NCBI GenBank assembly: GCA_017630115.1
Contig: JAGBVY010000102.1
Span: 1 to 27,013, forward strand
DNA: 27,013 nt
Direction of reading: 5' to 3'
Source: Tidjanibacter sp.
GTDB lineage: Bacteria; Bacteroidota; Bacteroidia; Bacteroidales; Rikenellaceae
Each line of letters begins with the position of its first letter. The first letter of the stretch is position 1. The translations under genes were made by a program, and so were the position numbers. The notes beneath the pieces are model-generated. The model worked only from the letters and a program-made list of their open reading frames with translations, was not told the origin of the DNA and searched no databases. Of the stretch, positions 1 to 9,900 are shown piece by piece.

Positions 1-1355
1 CCGATGAAGTCCAACTCGCTGGCGGGCAGCAGACCCTGCTCCACATCGTTGCCCAAGAGGTTGCAGAGGGTGCGACGGAAGTACTCGTGGCGAGGGTAGG
101 AGAGGAAACTGCGGCTGTCGGTGAGCATACCCACAAAGCGGCTCAACAGACCTAGTAGCGAGAGAGCGTTCATCTGCTTCTCCATACCGTCTTTCTGGTC
201 GAGGAACCACCAACCGCTACCAAACTGAATCTTGCCGGGGCCGTAGCGGCCATCTTGGAAGTTGCCGAGCATTGTGGCAATCATCTCGTTGTCGCGGGGG
301 TTGAGGTTGTAGATTATGGTCTTGGTGAGTTTATCCTCCCTATCCAAGAGGTCGAAGAACTTCGACATATTCTTAGCCACCGTGAAGTCGCCAATAGAGT
401 CGAAACCTGTGTCGGGGCCGAGCTGAGCGAACATACGGCTGTTGTTGTTGCGGATTGCGCCATAGTGGAACTGCTGAGTCCAACCGCTCTTGTGGTCCAT
501 AACGGCAAACTCCACCATCATTGCTGTTTTGTATTTGCGAATCTCCTCGGGAGTGAGCTGAGTGCCGCCATAAACCTTCTGGAAGAGAGCCTCCACCTCG
601 GCGTGGGTGTAGTCCTCGGCATAGAACTCCTCAATGCCGTGGTCGGAGAGGCGACAACCAACGCTCTCGAAGAAGTCGTGGCGCACTTGCAATGCCTGCA
701 ATACGTCGTCAAACGCCCTGATTTCCACTCCACTAACCTCCGAGAGGCGGTCGATGTAGGCCTTGAAGTCGGCGGGCACCTCCACAGCCATAGCCTTGTC
801 GGGCCTCCAAGTGGGCAACATCTTCACGCCGAAGTTGTCGGCTGCGGTCTTGATGTGGTGTTCGAGCGAGTCGATGGGGTCGTCGGTGGTGCATACAGTC
901 TCTACGTTGTAGTGTAACATCAGTCCGCGAGCGGTGCGCTCGGGGGTCTGCAACATTGCTGTGCAATGGTCGTATATCTCGCGTGCGGTGGTGGGGTTCA
1001 GAAGTTTATCCACACCGAAAGCGGTTTTCAGCTCCAAGTGAGTCCAGTGGTAGAGGGGGTTACGCATTGTGTAGGGTACGGTCTCGGCCCACTTCTCAAA
1101 CTTCTCCCAGTCGGAAGTATCTTTGCCGGTGCAGTAACGCTCATCGACACCATTTGTACGCATAGCTCTCCACTTGTAGTGGTCGCCTTCGAGCCAGATG
1201 CGCGAGAGGTTCTCGAACTTATGGTCGGAGGCTACATACTCGGGGATAAGGTGGCAGTGGTAGTCAATGATGGGCATTTTGGCAGCGTGCTCGTGGTAGA
1301 GTCGTTGAGCTGTCTCGGTCTGCAACAAGAAGTTCTCGTCGTTAAATGCTTTCAT
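1..1355 (-). CDS. uxaC: Uronate (glucuronate/galacturonate) isomerase, 3' end cut by window edge
   Basis: Cytoplasmic isomerase that converts D-galacturonate to D-tagaturonate and D-glucuronate to D-fructuronate, the first intracellular step of uronate catabolism. I translated the minus strand from the ATG at 1355 (MKAFNDENFLLQTE...): 451 codons are open to the window edge and no stop is reached, so only about the last 15-20 residues of a usual ~470-residue UxaC are missing. Family signatures are visible: the metal-binding HxH in DYHCHLIPEY near the N terminus, VCTTDDPIDSLEHH in the middle, then FGSGWWFLDQKDGM, FVGMLTDSRSFLSYPRHEYF and GNDVEQGLLP near the end. There is no signal peptide. It lies downstream of the pectin locus in the same direction but is separated from it by a terminator and its own putative promoter. 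Its substrate, galacturonate, is the expected end product of that locus. Family assignment is firm. Confidence 0.95.
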   Translation of the reverse strand, partial: MKAFNDENFLLQTETAQRLYHEHAAKMPIIDYHCHLIPEYVASDHKFENLSRIWLEGDHYKWRAMRTNGVDERYCTGKDTSDWEKFEKWAETVPYTMRNPLYHWTHLELKTAFGVDKLLNPTTAREIYDHCTAMLQTPERTARGLMLHYNVETVCTTDDPIDSLEHHIKTAADNFGVKMLPTWRPDKAMAVEVPADFKAYIDRLSEVSGVEIRAFDDVLQALQVRHDFFESVGCRLSDHGIEEFYAEDYTHAEVEALFQKVYGGTQLTPEEIRKYKTAMMVEFAVMDHKSGWTQQFHYGAIRNNNSRMFAQLGPDTGFDSIGDFTVAKNMSKFFDLLDREDKLTKTIIYNLNPRDNEMIATMLGNFQDGRYGPGKIQFGSGWWFLDQKDGMEKQMNALSLLGLLSRFVGMLTDSRSFLSYPRHEYFRRTLCNLLGNDVEQGLLPASELDFI

Positions 1356-1432
1356 AGTTGTAAGGTTTTATGTTGTTAGTATTTTTTGATGCAATTTTCG
1401 ACCCATAAAAATAACATTTTTTCTTCGAAATA

Positions 1433-1463
1433 CAAAGTATTTCGCCCACTGAGTTGCGACAAA
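1433..1463 (-). promoter_or_regulatory. Putative Bacteroidales-type promoter of uxaC
   Basis: On the minus strand a TTTG (1460-1463) is followed after 20 nt by TACTTTG (1433-1439). This resembles the Bacteroidales TTTG / TAnnTTTG promoter with one base missing from the -7 spacer. It lies about 80 nt upstream of the uxaC start and downstream of the preceding terminator, so it could make uxaC an independent unit. The match is imperfect. Confidence 0.4.
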
Positions 1464-1512
1464 TTTTACGTTCCGTCAGCTTTGCCGTATATAATTGCAC
1501 ATCCTTGTGCCC

Positions 1513-1550
1513 AAAAAAGACGGAGGGCCGCCCAAATGGGCAGCCCTCCG
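1513..1550 (-). terminator. Rho-independent terminator of the susC-susD operon
   Basis: The arms CGGAGGGC (1521-1528) and GCCCTCCG (1543-1550) pair perfectly. The stem continues inward through GCCC/GGGC, with one mismatch, to an AAAT loop. On the minus strand the hairpin is followed by TCTTTTTT. It lies 27 nt past the stop codon of the beta-helix lipoprotein gene and fits the end of the susC-susD-lipoprotein transcript. Confidence 0.85.
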
Positions 1551-1576
1551 AAGTAGATGATTGTAGTAACTATTGG

Positions 1577-4500
1577 TTAGTTCTCGTAGTACTCGATAGC
1601 GTAGAAACGCAGACCACCCGAAGGATAGATATAGACGGTCTGGTTGTTGGCCTCGATGTCGAACTCAATCCAAGTGGGGGTTGCGTGGCCACCAGCCTGC
1701 TCCTGAACAGTGCCGTCCTCGCCAACCTGTACTTTTACAACGCGAGAGAGGTCTTCCGAGCCGGTGCAACCAACTTTCACTTTTACAGTACCATTGCCGG
1801 GAGCGGTGAACGAGAAGCAACGTATGGTGGTCGAGCCGCCGCCATTGGGTTGGAGGTAGTTACCAACTTCCTCGTTCAGATAGCCACGAATATTCTTGCC
1901 ACCTGCAACAACCCTCAGACCATCAACGGTAACATCCATATCGGTCGAACCATCGCTACCCAGAGGTGCGAGCCAATCGAATACCTGGCTCTCCCAAATC
2001 TCGTCGGAGAAGTTCCAGATGTACTCAGCTTTGGTAGCCTCAACGTAGGTGTACTCAATCTTGTAGAACCTCAGACCATTGCCCTCGGGGAAGATATATA
2101 CAACGTCACCTGCGGTGGTGATGTCAATATCGAACTCCGAAACGGTGTGGTCAACGTTGCTAGGAGTACCACCGGGGTTGGACTGCTTGGTGCTCTCGTC
2201 GCCTGCCTCGGCAGTACCGGTCATAACCGATACCATACGGGTGAGGTCTTCCGAGCTACCGGTGTTGCTACTCCAAACTTTCAGCGTACCACTTGCGGGC
2301 GCGGTGAAGATGAACGAACGGTTGGTGCCAAGAGGAGCCTTAGCGCCGCCACCCATCTGAACGTAGTTGGCGCCAGCCTTAATCTTCTGACCACCTGCGA
2401 GTACCCTCAGACCATCAACAGTTACATCGGCTGTGGTGTTGTCGCTTGTACCAATCTCTGTAAGAGCGTTGGCCCATACCTCAGACGAGAAGTCCCAAGT
2501 GAGGGTCTTTTCGCCACCCACAACAACCTTATTTACTTGGAGGGTAGCTACGCCAGCCTCCGAGCGGAGCCACTTGCTCGATGTTGCAACAGGAACAGCA
2601 ACAACCGAGAGGTCGTACTCGCCAACTGCCAAAGCAGCAACCGAGGCTGCGTCGATAGTGAACGAAAGAGTGGTCTGCTCGGTGGTAGTACCACGCCAAG
2701 TAACCTCATAGTGGTCGGCGTTCTCAATGGCTGCCCACGAAGCGGTAACGGCCATCTCGGTACCCTCATCAACCTTGCGGTTGTCGAAAGCCACAGCAGG
2801 GGTTTTCAGAGCAGTAGCGGTAGCATCGGCGGTCAAATCCTTGGTCCACTCAATAGATTTGAGTGTCACGCCACCTGCTGCCATAACGTAGATGTTGTTG
2901 TCACCACTAAGGTCGCCCAAGAGCACCTTGTGGGGCTCGCCATCGGCCAAGAGAGTGTAGCGGTCGCCACCAGCCAATACTTGAACGCCCTCAACACCAT
3001 TTGCGCCTTCGGCAGTAACAACTACTGCACCATAGCCATTGGTGAGGATGCCCACAGCACCGTGGGTAGGAACGCCCTCTGCATCAACCATACCTGCCTC
3101 GGCAAAGTAGATACCCTCGCCCAAAACAACCACGCTGGGAGCTTCGGCCGAAGCGTAGATGCGTGCGTTGCCAATGATGGTGGTCTTAGCAAGCTCCTCG
3201 CCGTCGTAAACCTTCTTGTCGGTGAAGTTCCAAACGTAAGGCTCCGAAACAACCTCCAAATCGGTTGCTCTCACGGGAGGCTCAGGAATAGCAGCATTCC
3301 ACCAACGGGGGTCACCAGCCTGCTTAGCGGCGATGTCGCTGGTGTTGTTCAGGTAGAACTTACCGGCACCAGAGCTCTGGCAGGGATCCACCTCCAAGAT
3401 TACGCCACCGCCATTCAGGACAGCGTCGGTGAGGATAGTACCACCAGTAGCGGTATCCTTACCATCGGTAGCCTCGGTGATAGCCTCGCCAGTACCGATA
3501 ACGTTAGCAGCACTTACCAAGAAGGCAGGGCCAACATTGTAGTAGTAGTTGCCCTCACATACGGGAGCGTAGTTCTGGGTGGAGTTACGAGCCAAGCGTA
3601 CAAACTCTGCGCCTGCGGGCTCGGTGTCGCTATACATATTCAAAAATACGTTCTTCTTGCTAACAACCTTCTTAGCCTCGGTACCAACCATAACGTGGAA
3701 TACGCCATTGTTGTTGGAACTAGTAGCGGTCGTGCAAACGAAGTTGAAAGTACAGTTCGATACTTCAACGTCGCCTACGGTCTGGCTATTATCAACGCCC
3801 AGACGCAAGAATGTACGAGCGCAAGCATAGAATGTAGAGTTCTTCACAACAATCGAGGGGTTGTGGCCGCCACGGAAGTCGATGAAGTCGCCACCAACAC
3901 TACCGGTGGGGTTGATGTCGTGGGCATAGACGCCGTTGATAAGGAAAGTACCAACGCCGGCACCTGCACCGCTCGAACTATAAAGACCCTTGGTGTAGCC
4001 AAATACCTCCGAGTTGATAAGCTCAAAGCCGGCCATACCAACTTTGTTGGTAACGATGTGGCCCTTAGTCTCAGCGCCAGCAACAGCATACACAGCACCG
4101 TCGAGAACTACATCCTCCAAGTGAACGAAGGTGTCGGCAGTTGCGGGCTGGATGTCCAAACCTGTGATAACGGGTTTTTTACCATCGTTGGTGGTCTCAC
4201 CATAGAGGTAGAAGTTGCAGCTAATGGCAGCCACAGTCGAGAGGTCGTATGCCACGCCGTCGTTGTAGGCAAGGTGGATTTTCACGTCGCCAGTAGCGCC
4301 GGTGATTGCGTTTACAAGACCATCAACGGTGTTTACATAGTTGGCATCCTCGGTGGAAGGACGAGTCCAAGCGGTCACACTACCACGCTGGCAAGCCTTG
4401 CCGTAGATAAGTGTGAATTTGTAGTCGGTGCAAGGCTCCAAGCCCTCAACCTTAATGGTGCGAGCTGCAATAATCTCAGTCGAGAGGGGAGTATCGACGC

Positions 4501-5077
4501 TCTTCTTGCTATTGTCCGATACGGGAGTAGCACGCAGAGTGGTCAGGTCGGCTGCATCCTCACCCTCGCTCCAACTAATAGTCACGCTGTTGGAGGTGCG
4601 CTCCAAAACGCTCAGCTTGAACGACGAGCGAACTGCCGAAGTGGCAAAAGCCTCCTCCAAAACAGCCCAGTGAGAATCCTCAACATTGGTGGCGTGACCT
4701 TTCACGCGCACGAAGTAGCTCTTATCAACCTCCAAGCCCGAAACGGTGTGAGGAACCTCAGTGATGTTGGTCTCGGTCTTAAAAGGCTCGGTAGCGTCGA
4801 AATCGGGTGCTACGGCCACCTCCTCGCCCTCCTCATTGGTGGTAGTCTGGGTGGACTCATAGACCTCAACAGTGTAGAATTCAGTGCCTTTCATCACATC
4901 CCAAGTAAGCTCAACGTCTGTACCTACGGATGCAACGATTTCTGCTTCGAGGTTGGTGGGGGTAAGACAGCGATTCAGAGCGATGCCATCTATCACCTCT
5001 GCTGGCTCGGGAGTACAACCTACCACAGCCAAAGCAGCCGAAGCAATCAGTGCGATATTCTTAATAAACTTTTTCAT
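1577..5077 (-). CDS. Large surface lipoprotein: Fn3-like domains, right-handed beta-helix, repeated WxF modules (pectin PUL accessory/binding protein)
   Basis: 1166 residues. An SPII signal peptide ends in the lipobox LAVVGC, so Cys21 is the predicted lipid anchor. Two Fn3-like domains follow (about 38-148 and 150-240). Residues about 245-595 form a parallel beta-helix rich in short N-, V- and I-rich turns (ELINSEVFGYTKG, VVKNSTFYACARTF, EVSNCTFNFVC), ending DPRWWNAAIPEPP. This matches the DUF4957/DUF5123 type of protein found beside SusCD in Bacteroides pectin loci (assigned from memory of the family). The C-terminal half has a WNF module (about 614-745), another Fn3-like domain (753-848) and two similar WDF/WNF modules (859-1014 and 1019-1166). 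I see no catalytic pectate lyase or GH28 motif, so a polysaccharide-binding (SGBP-like) role is more likely than catalysis; that is inference. It lies 54 nt after susD and before the terminator, so it is the third gene of the SusCD unit. Confidence 0.8.
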   Translation of the reverse strand: MKKFIKNIALIASAALAVVGCTPEPAEVIDGIALNRCLTPTNLEAEIVASVGTDVELTWDVMKGTEFYTVEVYESTQTTTNEEGEEVAVAPDFDATEPFKTETNITEVPHTVSGLEVDKSYFVRVKGHATNVEDSHWAVLEEAFATSAVRSSFKLSVLERTSNSVTISWSEGEDAADLTTLRATPVSDNSKKSVDTPLSTEIIAARTIKVEGLEPCTDYKFTLIYGKACQRGSVTAWTRPSTEDANYVNTVDGLVNAITGATGDVKIHLAYNDGVAYDLSTVAAISCNFYLYGETTNDGKKPVITGLDIQPATADTFVHLEDVVLDGAVYAVAGAETKGHIVTNKVGMAGFELINSEVFGYTKGLYSSSGAGAGVGTFLINGVYAHDINPTGSVGGDFIDFRGGHNPSIVVKNSTFYACARTFLRLGVDNSQTVGDVEVSNCTFNFVCTTATSSNNNGVFHVMVGTEAKKVVSKKNVFLNMYSDTEPAGAEFVRLARNSTQNYAPVCEGNYYYNVGPAFLVSAANVIGTGEAITEATDGKDTATGGTILTDAVLNGGGVILEVDPCQSSGAGKFYLNNTSDIAAKQAGDPRWWNAAIPEPPVRATDLEVVSEPYVWNFTDKKVYDGEELAKTTIIGNARIYASAEAPSVVVLGEGIYFAEAGMVDAEGVPTHGAVGILTNGYGAVVVTAEGANGVEGVQVLAGGDRYTLLADGEPHKVLLGDLSGDNNIYVMAAGGVTLKSIEWTKDLTADATATALKTPAVAFDNRKVDEGTEMAVTASWAAIENADHYEVTWRGTTTEQTTLSFTIDAASVAALAVGEYDLSVVAVPVATSSKWLRSEAGVATLQVNKVVVGGEKTLTWDFSSEVWANALTEIGTSDNTTADVTVDGLRVLAGGQKIKAGANYVQMGGGAKAPLGTNRSFIFTAPASGTLKVWSSNTGSSEDLTRMVSVMTGTAEAGDESTKQSNPGGTPSNVDHTVSEFDIDITTAGDVVYIFPEGNGLRFYKIEYTYVEATKAEYIWNFSDEIWESQVFDWLAPLGSDGSTDMDVTVDGLRVVAGGKNIRGYLNEEVGNYLQPNGGGSTTIRCFSFTAPGNGTVKVKVGCTGSEDLSRVVKVQVGEDGTVQEQAGGHATPTWIEFDIEANNQTVYIYPSGGLRFYAIEYYEN
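1580..2503 (-). repeat. Tandem pair of ~150-residue WxFS modules inside the lipoprotein
   Basis: Residues about 859-1014 and 1019-1166 of the lipoprotein align by eye: W-[DN]-F-S-[SD]-E-[VI]-W at the start, then D-V-T-V-D-G-L-R-V near residue 35 of each copy, F-[ST]-F-T-A-P, S-E-D-L-[ST]-R-[MV]-V, and G-L-R-F-Y-x-I-E-Y at the end. DNA similarity is visible too: the 17-mer ACCCTCAGACCATCAAC of the plus strand occurs near 1915 and 2404. A third, more divergent copy (WNFTDKK..., about residues 614-745) lacks several of these blocks. The modules look like beta-sandwich binding domains. Confidence 0.7.
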
Positions 5078-5131
5078 ATCTATTCTTTGTAATTTACAAG
5101 TAGGTATATTGCTTGTTCTCTTGCAGCCGAA

Positions 5132-6919
5132 TTAGTAGCCAAAGTCGTTTACAAGCGAACCCTGCGAGTTGATGATAGTAGCATCGAAGATAGGCCAGTA
5201 CATATGGGTATTGGGGTTGGCTGTATAGACTGTCGAAGCCCTCTCTTCGGTCTGGCCCTCGGAGTCTTTGGTGATGTAGCCACCCTTCTTAATCCACTCC
5301 TCGCCCTCGGGAGCAACGCGCTCGCCATTCATTCCGTAGAACTCCAAGCCCTCGGCGGTCTCGCGATACCAAACGTCACCCTCGGAATTGAGGTAGGCGT
5401 AGTTGCCGCTAACGCTCTTCAAGTCACGGTAGTTCTGAATCGACTCGTCGAGTTTGTCTTTGAGCATATTCCAGCGGATAAGGTCGCCCTTACGCAAGAA
5501 CTCGCCCACAAACTCCAACTTGCGCTCCTCTACAATAGCGTCAAACATCTTCTTTTTGCTATTGAGTGCAGCAACGTAGCTCTCAGCCTCAGCGCCAGTA
5601 GCTCTCTTGCGTACCTCTTTCAGGTAGCCCTGAGCGGTGCTAAGCTGTTCAAGCTCGTTGGCAACCTCGGCAGCCATCAGAAGGATGTCCGAGTAGCGCA
5701 TAACAATAGGTTTGATACCGTCGTCGTTGCCACCGGTGTAGGGAGCTTTCTCCATCCACTGGAAGCGATATTTGCCAAAGTACCAGTTCTCGATGTTGGC
5801 GGGCTCAACAACGCCGTCTTTCTCATACTTGAAGTTTACGCACGAGAGGTCACGACGCTGGTCCTCTTTCTTGTAGTCAAAATAGAGCGAGGGAGCGGGG
5901 CCTACCGTACCAGCACGGTTCGAACCGCTGATGTTGGTGCGGACAGCGAAGGTGTAGTTCCAGCGGCCACGCGAGTCGCTAAATGGAATCACAAACAGGG
6001 TCTCCTTACCTGCGGTGAGGTCGAAGTTGTTGAAATCCCTCCACAACTGCTCGTAGTTGCCGTAGAGCGATGCCGAATTGCTGGCAATAACCTCTTGGAG
6101 TTTTTCAAGCACCTTGGGGTAGAGTACCTCTTTCGAAAGTTCAGCGTCGCTCGACAGGCGGATGCTACCTGCGTCGCCAGTACCTACTGCGCCATCCTCA
6201 GGACGGAGTGCGTAGCCCGAAGCAGCCAAAGCGATACGAGCATACAGACCGTGAGCAAAGGCTTTATTTACGCGGTCGGTAGTCATAGTAGCTGCGGTGG
6301 TTGCGGGCCAAGGCAGATAGCCGGCAGCCTCGTCCAAGTCGGCCAGAATCTGTTTGTAGATAACATCGCGGTCGCTCTTGGGCAGGTAGATAGTCTCCGA
6401 AGTGATGGGCGCAAAACGTGCGGGAACATCGCCCCAAGCTTTCAGCAGCTCGTAGTAGAGGAAAGCCCTCAGAGTGAGCGACTCACCAAGCAGGTAGGCC
6501 ATATCGGCTTTGTTCTCAATGTCGCCATATTTGCGCAAGCCGTTGATACAGATGTTAGCGCGCTCAATGCCGGCATAAATCTCGTTGTAGGGACCGTTGT
6601 CGAGGTTGAGCTGCGAGTTGTTGGTCTTAATATCGTAGGTAGCAATCTCCGACTTAGCGTCGATGGTGGTCGAAACGTACCACTCGATGTCGGTATTGAA
6701 ACCATACCAAGGAAGGAACCTACCACGATAGTTGTTGGTGTGACCAAAGGTTTCCGAGATGGAGAAGACGTTGTACTCGGCCAGAGTGTAGTTCGAGAAG
6801 ACTACCGTCTCATCAAAAGCCGACTTGGTCTCGCTATCGAGGAAGTCATCGCCGCACGAATAGAGCGATGCGGCAAGTGCAATCATAAGTATATATGCAA
6901 ATTTTTTCATAGCTTTCAT
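5132..6919 (-). CDS. susD: SusD/RagB-family glycan-binding outer membrane lipoprotein
   Basis: 595 residues, a usual SusD length. The start has two in-frame ATGs (6919 and 6910). Both precede the signal peptide, and the lipobox SLYSC puts the anchored Cys at residue 22 of the long form. The mature N terminus begins CGDDFLDSE, which is acidic as expected for surface-exported Bacteroidota lipoproteins. The N-terminal RagB-like part has tetratricopeptide-like helices (NICINGLRKYG..., LGESLTLRAFLYYELLKAWGDVP). The C-terminal SusD signature KPIVMRYSDILLMAAEVANE is followed by LRKGDLIRWNML. It acts as the lid and substrate receptor of the SusC transporter, here presumably for pectic oligosaccharides. 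It starts 13 nt after the susC stop, so it is co-transcribed. The gene symbol is used in the generic sense; substrate specificity is inferred from neighbours. Confidence 0.95.
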   Translation of the reverse strand: MKAMKKFAYILMIALAASLYSCGDDFLDSETKSAFDETVVFSNYTLAEYNVFSISETFGHTNNYRGRFLPWYGFNTDIEWYVSTTIDAKSEIATYDIKTNNSQLNLDNGPYNEIYAGIERANICINGLRKYGDIENKADMAYLLGESLTLRAFLYYELLKAWGDVPARFAPITSETIYLPKSDRDVIYKQILADLDEAAGYLPWPATTAATMTTDRVNKAFAHGLYARIALAASGYALRPEDGAVGTGDAGSIRLSSDAELSKEVLYPKVLEKLQEVIASNSASLYGNYEQLWRDFNNFDLTAGKETLFVIPFSDSRGRWNYTFAVRTNISGSNRAGTVGPAPSLYFDYKKEDQRRDLSCVNFKYEKDGVVEPANIENWYFGKYRFQWMEKAPYTGGNDDGIKPIVMRYSDILLMAAEVANELEQLSTAQGYLKEVRKRATGAEAESYVAALNSKKKMFDAIVEERKLEFVGEFLRKGDLIRWNMLKDKLDESIQNYRDLKSVSGNYAYLNSEGDVWYRETAEGLEFYGMNGERVAPEGEEWIKKGGYITKDSEGQTEERASTVYTANPNTHMYWPIFDATIINSQGSLVNDFGY

Positions 6920-6932
6920 CTTCGTTTAGAGG

Positions 6933-9900
6933 TTAGAAAGTGAGGTTCACACCAAATACAACACCCCTGCTCTTAGGATAAGCCGAGTAATCGACGCCGG
7001 GAGTAAGAGGAGTAGCACGACGAGTATCTACCTCTGGGTCGTAGCCAGAATAGTTGGTCAGGAGCCAAAGGTTGGTGCCCGAAACGTAAAGACGCAGATT
7101 GTCAATGCCAATCTTCTTGGTCAATCTTTCGGGGAAGGTGTAGCCGATGGTGGCACTCGACAGACGCAAGAACGAACCATCCTCAACGGCTGCGTCGCTA
7201 AATACGGCGTTGCCAATGAAGGGCGAACCGGTCTTACCCTCGTTCAGAGCTGCCAAAGCCTCGGGGTCGGTAATAAACTCACCAGTAGTCCAATCGATGT
7301 TGGTCCAGCGCTGGTCGGTTGACATCGACGAGAGCAGGTTGCGATTGTTGTACTTACGAGTCGAAGTAAACTCAATCGAGTTTGCATTGTAAATCTGGTT
7401 GCCAAATACAGCGTTGAAGTTGGCCGAGAAGTCGAAGTTACCAATGTAACCCGAGATGATAAGACCGCCTGTCCAATCTGCCAAAGCGTTGCCAATGATG
7501 GTCTTATCGGCTACGGTCAGTTTGCCGTCGCCCTCCATACCAATTACATTGCCCTCCTCGTCGAGTACCTCAACAGTGGGCTGATCTTTATACTTGCGAG
7601 CACCGGGCATCAGGTAGGTCGAACCGATGATGTCGGAGCAATCAACAACACCCTCTTTGAGTACCCACTTGCCATTGACGTAGTTGAAGTCGTCGGCGGT
7701 GTAGAAGCCGTCGCTGATGTAGCCATACATATTGCCCAAGGGCTGGCCAACCTCAACAACATAGTCGGTACCAATCTCGGTAGAAGCCCAAGTACTCTGC
7801 GACTCGATGCGGTCCAAGCCACCCAGAGTAACAACCTTGTTGCGGTTGTAGGAGGCGTTAGCCGAGAGAGTCAGACCTGCGTTCTTGGTCTGGAAGATGG
7901 TCAGGTTTAGAGTAGCCTCGAAACCTTCGTTCTGGGTCTCACCCATATTGCGATACTGGTTGGCATAACCACTACCTGCGGTGGGGAACTGAATCAGAAG
8001 GTCTTTGGTGTTGTTCTTGTAAACCTCAAACGAACCACTCACCTTACCTCCGCCAAACGAGAAGTCCAAACCGAGGTTGTGCGAAATGGTGGTCTCCCAC
8101 TTCAAGTCGGGGTTGGGCATTGTGGTGCCTGCCGACCAGTAGGTTACGCCCTGCGAAATCCAAGAGGTAGCGTTGGCCTTGAAGGTCTGGGTAGTCTGGC
8201 CGCTGGGGATATTGTTGTTACCTGCTGTACCGTAGCTATAACGGAGTTTGAGGTTGTCGAGAATATCAATATCTTTCAGGCCACCAATCTCCGACAGACG
8301 AAGCGCAGCAGCGGCCGAGGGGAAGTAACCCCAACGATTTGCGCCCAAGAACTTCGACGAACCGTCGGCACGCATAGTTGCCGAAACGGAGAAGATGTCG
8401 TTCCAGTCGTAGTTTACGCGACCAAAGAACGAGAGGAGTTTATCGTCGGGATTGTAGTAGTTGTTAGCCGAGATAGCAGTACCCGAAGCCATAAAGTTCC
8501 AAGCCATATCTGCATCGAAGAAGGTGGGAAGGCCCTCAACCCAAGCAGTCATAGTGTTGGAAGTGGTGTGGAGGTACTCCTGACCTACCAGCACGTCGAG
8601 TTTGCTGTTCTCCCAATCAAACGCCTCACCAATATTGTAGTGGATGGTGTTGGTGTTGCGGAGTTTGGTGCGGTCGTAGTCTTTCAACTGAGTTGCGGGC
8701 TGACCTTTCAGAGTGGCGTTGTTGTTAACATAGTAAGTAGTCAGACCATAGAAACGGTTGTCGGTCTGAGTGTAGCTATCCAAACCACCATCTACTTTCA
8801 GTGTGAGGCCCTTGGCGAGTTTGAGCGAAATAGCACCATTGATGTTCCAGTTCTGACGATTGCGCTTCGAATCGTTGTCGGCAACCGAGAGCATTGGGGG
8901 AGCGTTGTCGCCATAGTCCTCTTCGAGGTCGCTCGACTCAACCGAGCTATCCAGAGGAATGGGGGTGTAGCCGATGGCGTGTTTCAGACGACCATTACCC
9001 GAGGTCGAACCGCTATCGTTTACAGAGTTGGCACCACTACCGCGCACGTTGGTATCCGAGAAACGTACTTGGAAGTCAAACGAAACTTTCTTGTTGGGTT
9101 TGAATTTGGTTTTCAGGTTGAGGTTGTCACGAGTGTAGCTCGAACCCTTCATAATGGCATTGTCGCCCATATGCGAGTAGCTGGCTGTCCAGTTGTAGGT
9201 GTCGCTACCGCCCGAGAGCGAAATGTTGTGGTTGCTGGTCGAACCTTGGTTGCCAAATACCTGAGCTACATAGTCGTTTTTGGGCTGACTTGCGTAGAGG
9301 TCGATGTCGCAGAACTGGCCGAAGATAGGCTCGTAGGCGCTCTCTACCTGATTGCGAATCATTGCCAACTCATACTGCAACTTCACAAACTCCTCGGTGT
9401 CGAGGGTTACAAGAGCATCTTTGTTGGCGATGGTTTTGATACCGGTGTAGCCGTTGTAGTTTACAGTCAGGCGACCCTCCTTACCGCTCTTGGTGGTAAC
9501 GATGATTACACCGTTTGCACCACGCGAACCGTAGATTGCGGTCGAGAATGCATCTTTCAGCACGTCGATGCTCTGGATGTCGCTCGAAGGAATGTCGTTG
9601 ATGCTCTCAACGGGGAAACCATCGACGATGTACAAAGGCGACGAATCCTGAGTAATGGAGCCGCCACCACGCACACGGATTTTGATGTCGGCGTCGGGGT
9701 CACCCTCAGTGGTGGTAACCTGCACACCTGCCATCTTACCCGACAGTGCCTCCGACACGCTCGTCACGGGCTGCGAAGCGAGGGTCTCGGAATCCACCGA
9801 CGAAACCGAACCGATAAGGTCCTTGCGTTGGATTGTTGCATAACCAACGACTACCACATCCTCCATAACCTCTGCGTCACTTTCGAGAGTGATTTCGAAG

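Noticed and set aside
1454..5092. A 1212-codon open frame on the plus strand opposite the beta-helix lipoprotein gene (others at 5204-6943, 8079-10076, 13287-14468 and 25860-26849)
   Set aside because: These are antisense shadows. The minus-strand genes avoid TTA, CTA and TCA codons, which would give stops on the other strand. The minus-strand proteins have signal peptides, family motifs and operon spacing; the plus-strand products have none.
5087..5099. 13-bp AT-rich palindrome TTGTAA-A-TTACAA just upstream of the beta-helix lipoprotein start
   Set aside because: Too short and AT-rich to separate from chance; as RNA the loop is too small for a stable hairpin over the full arms.
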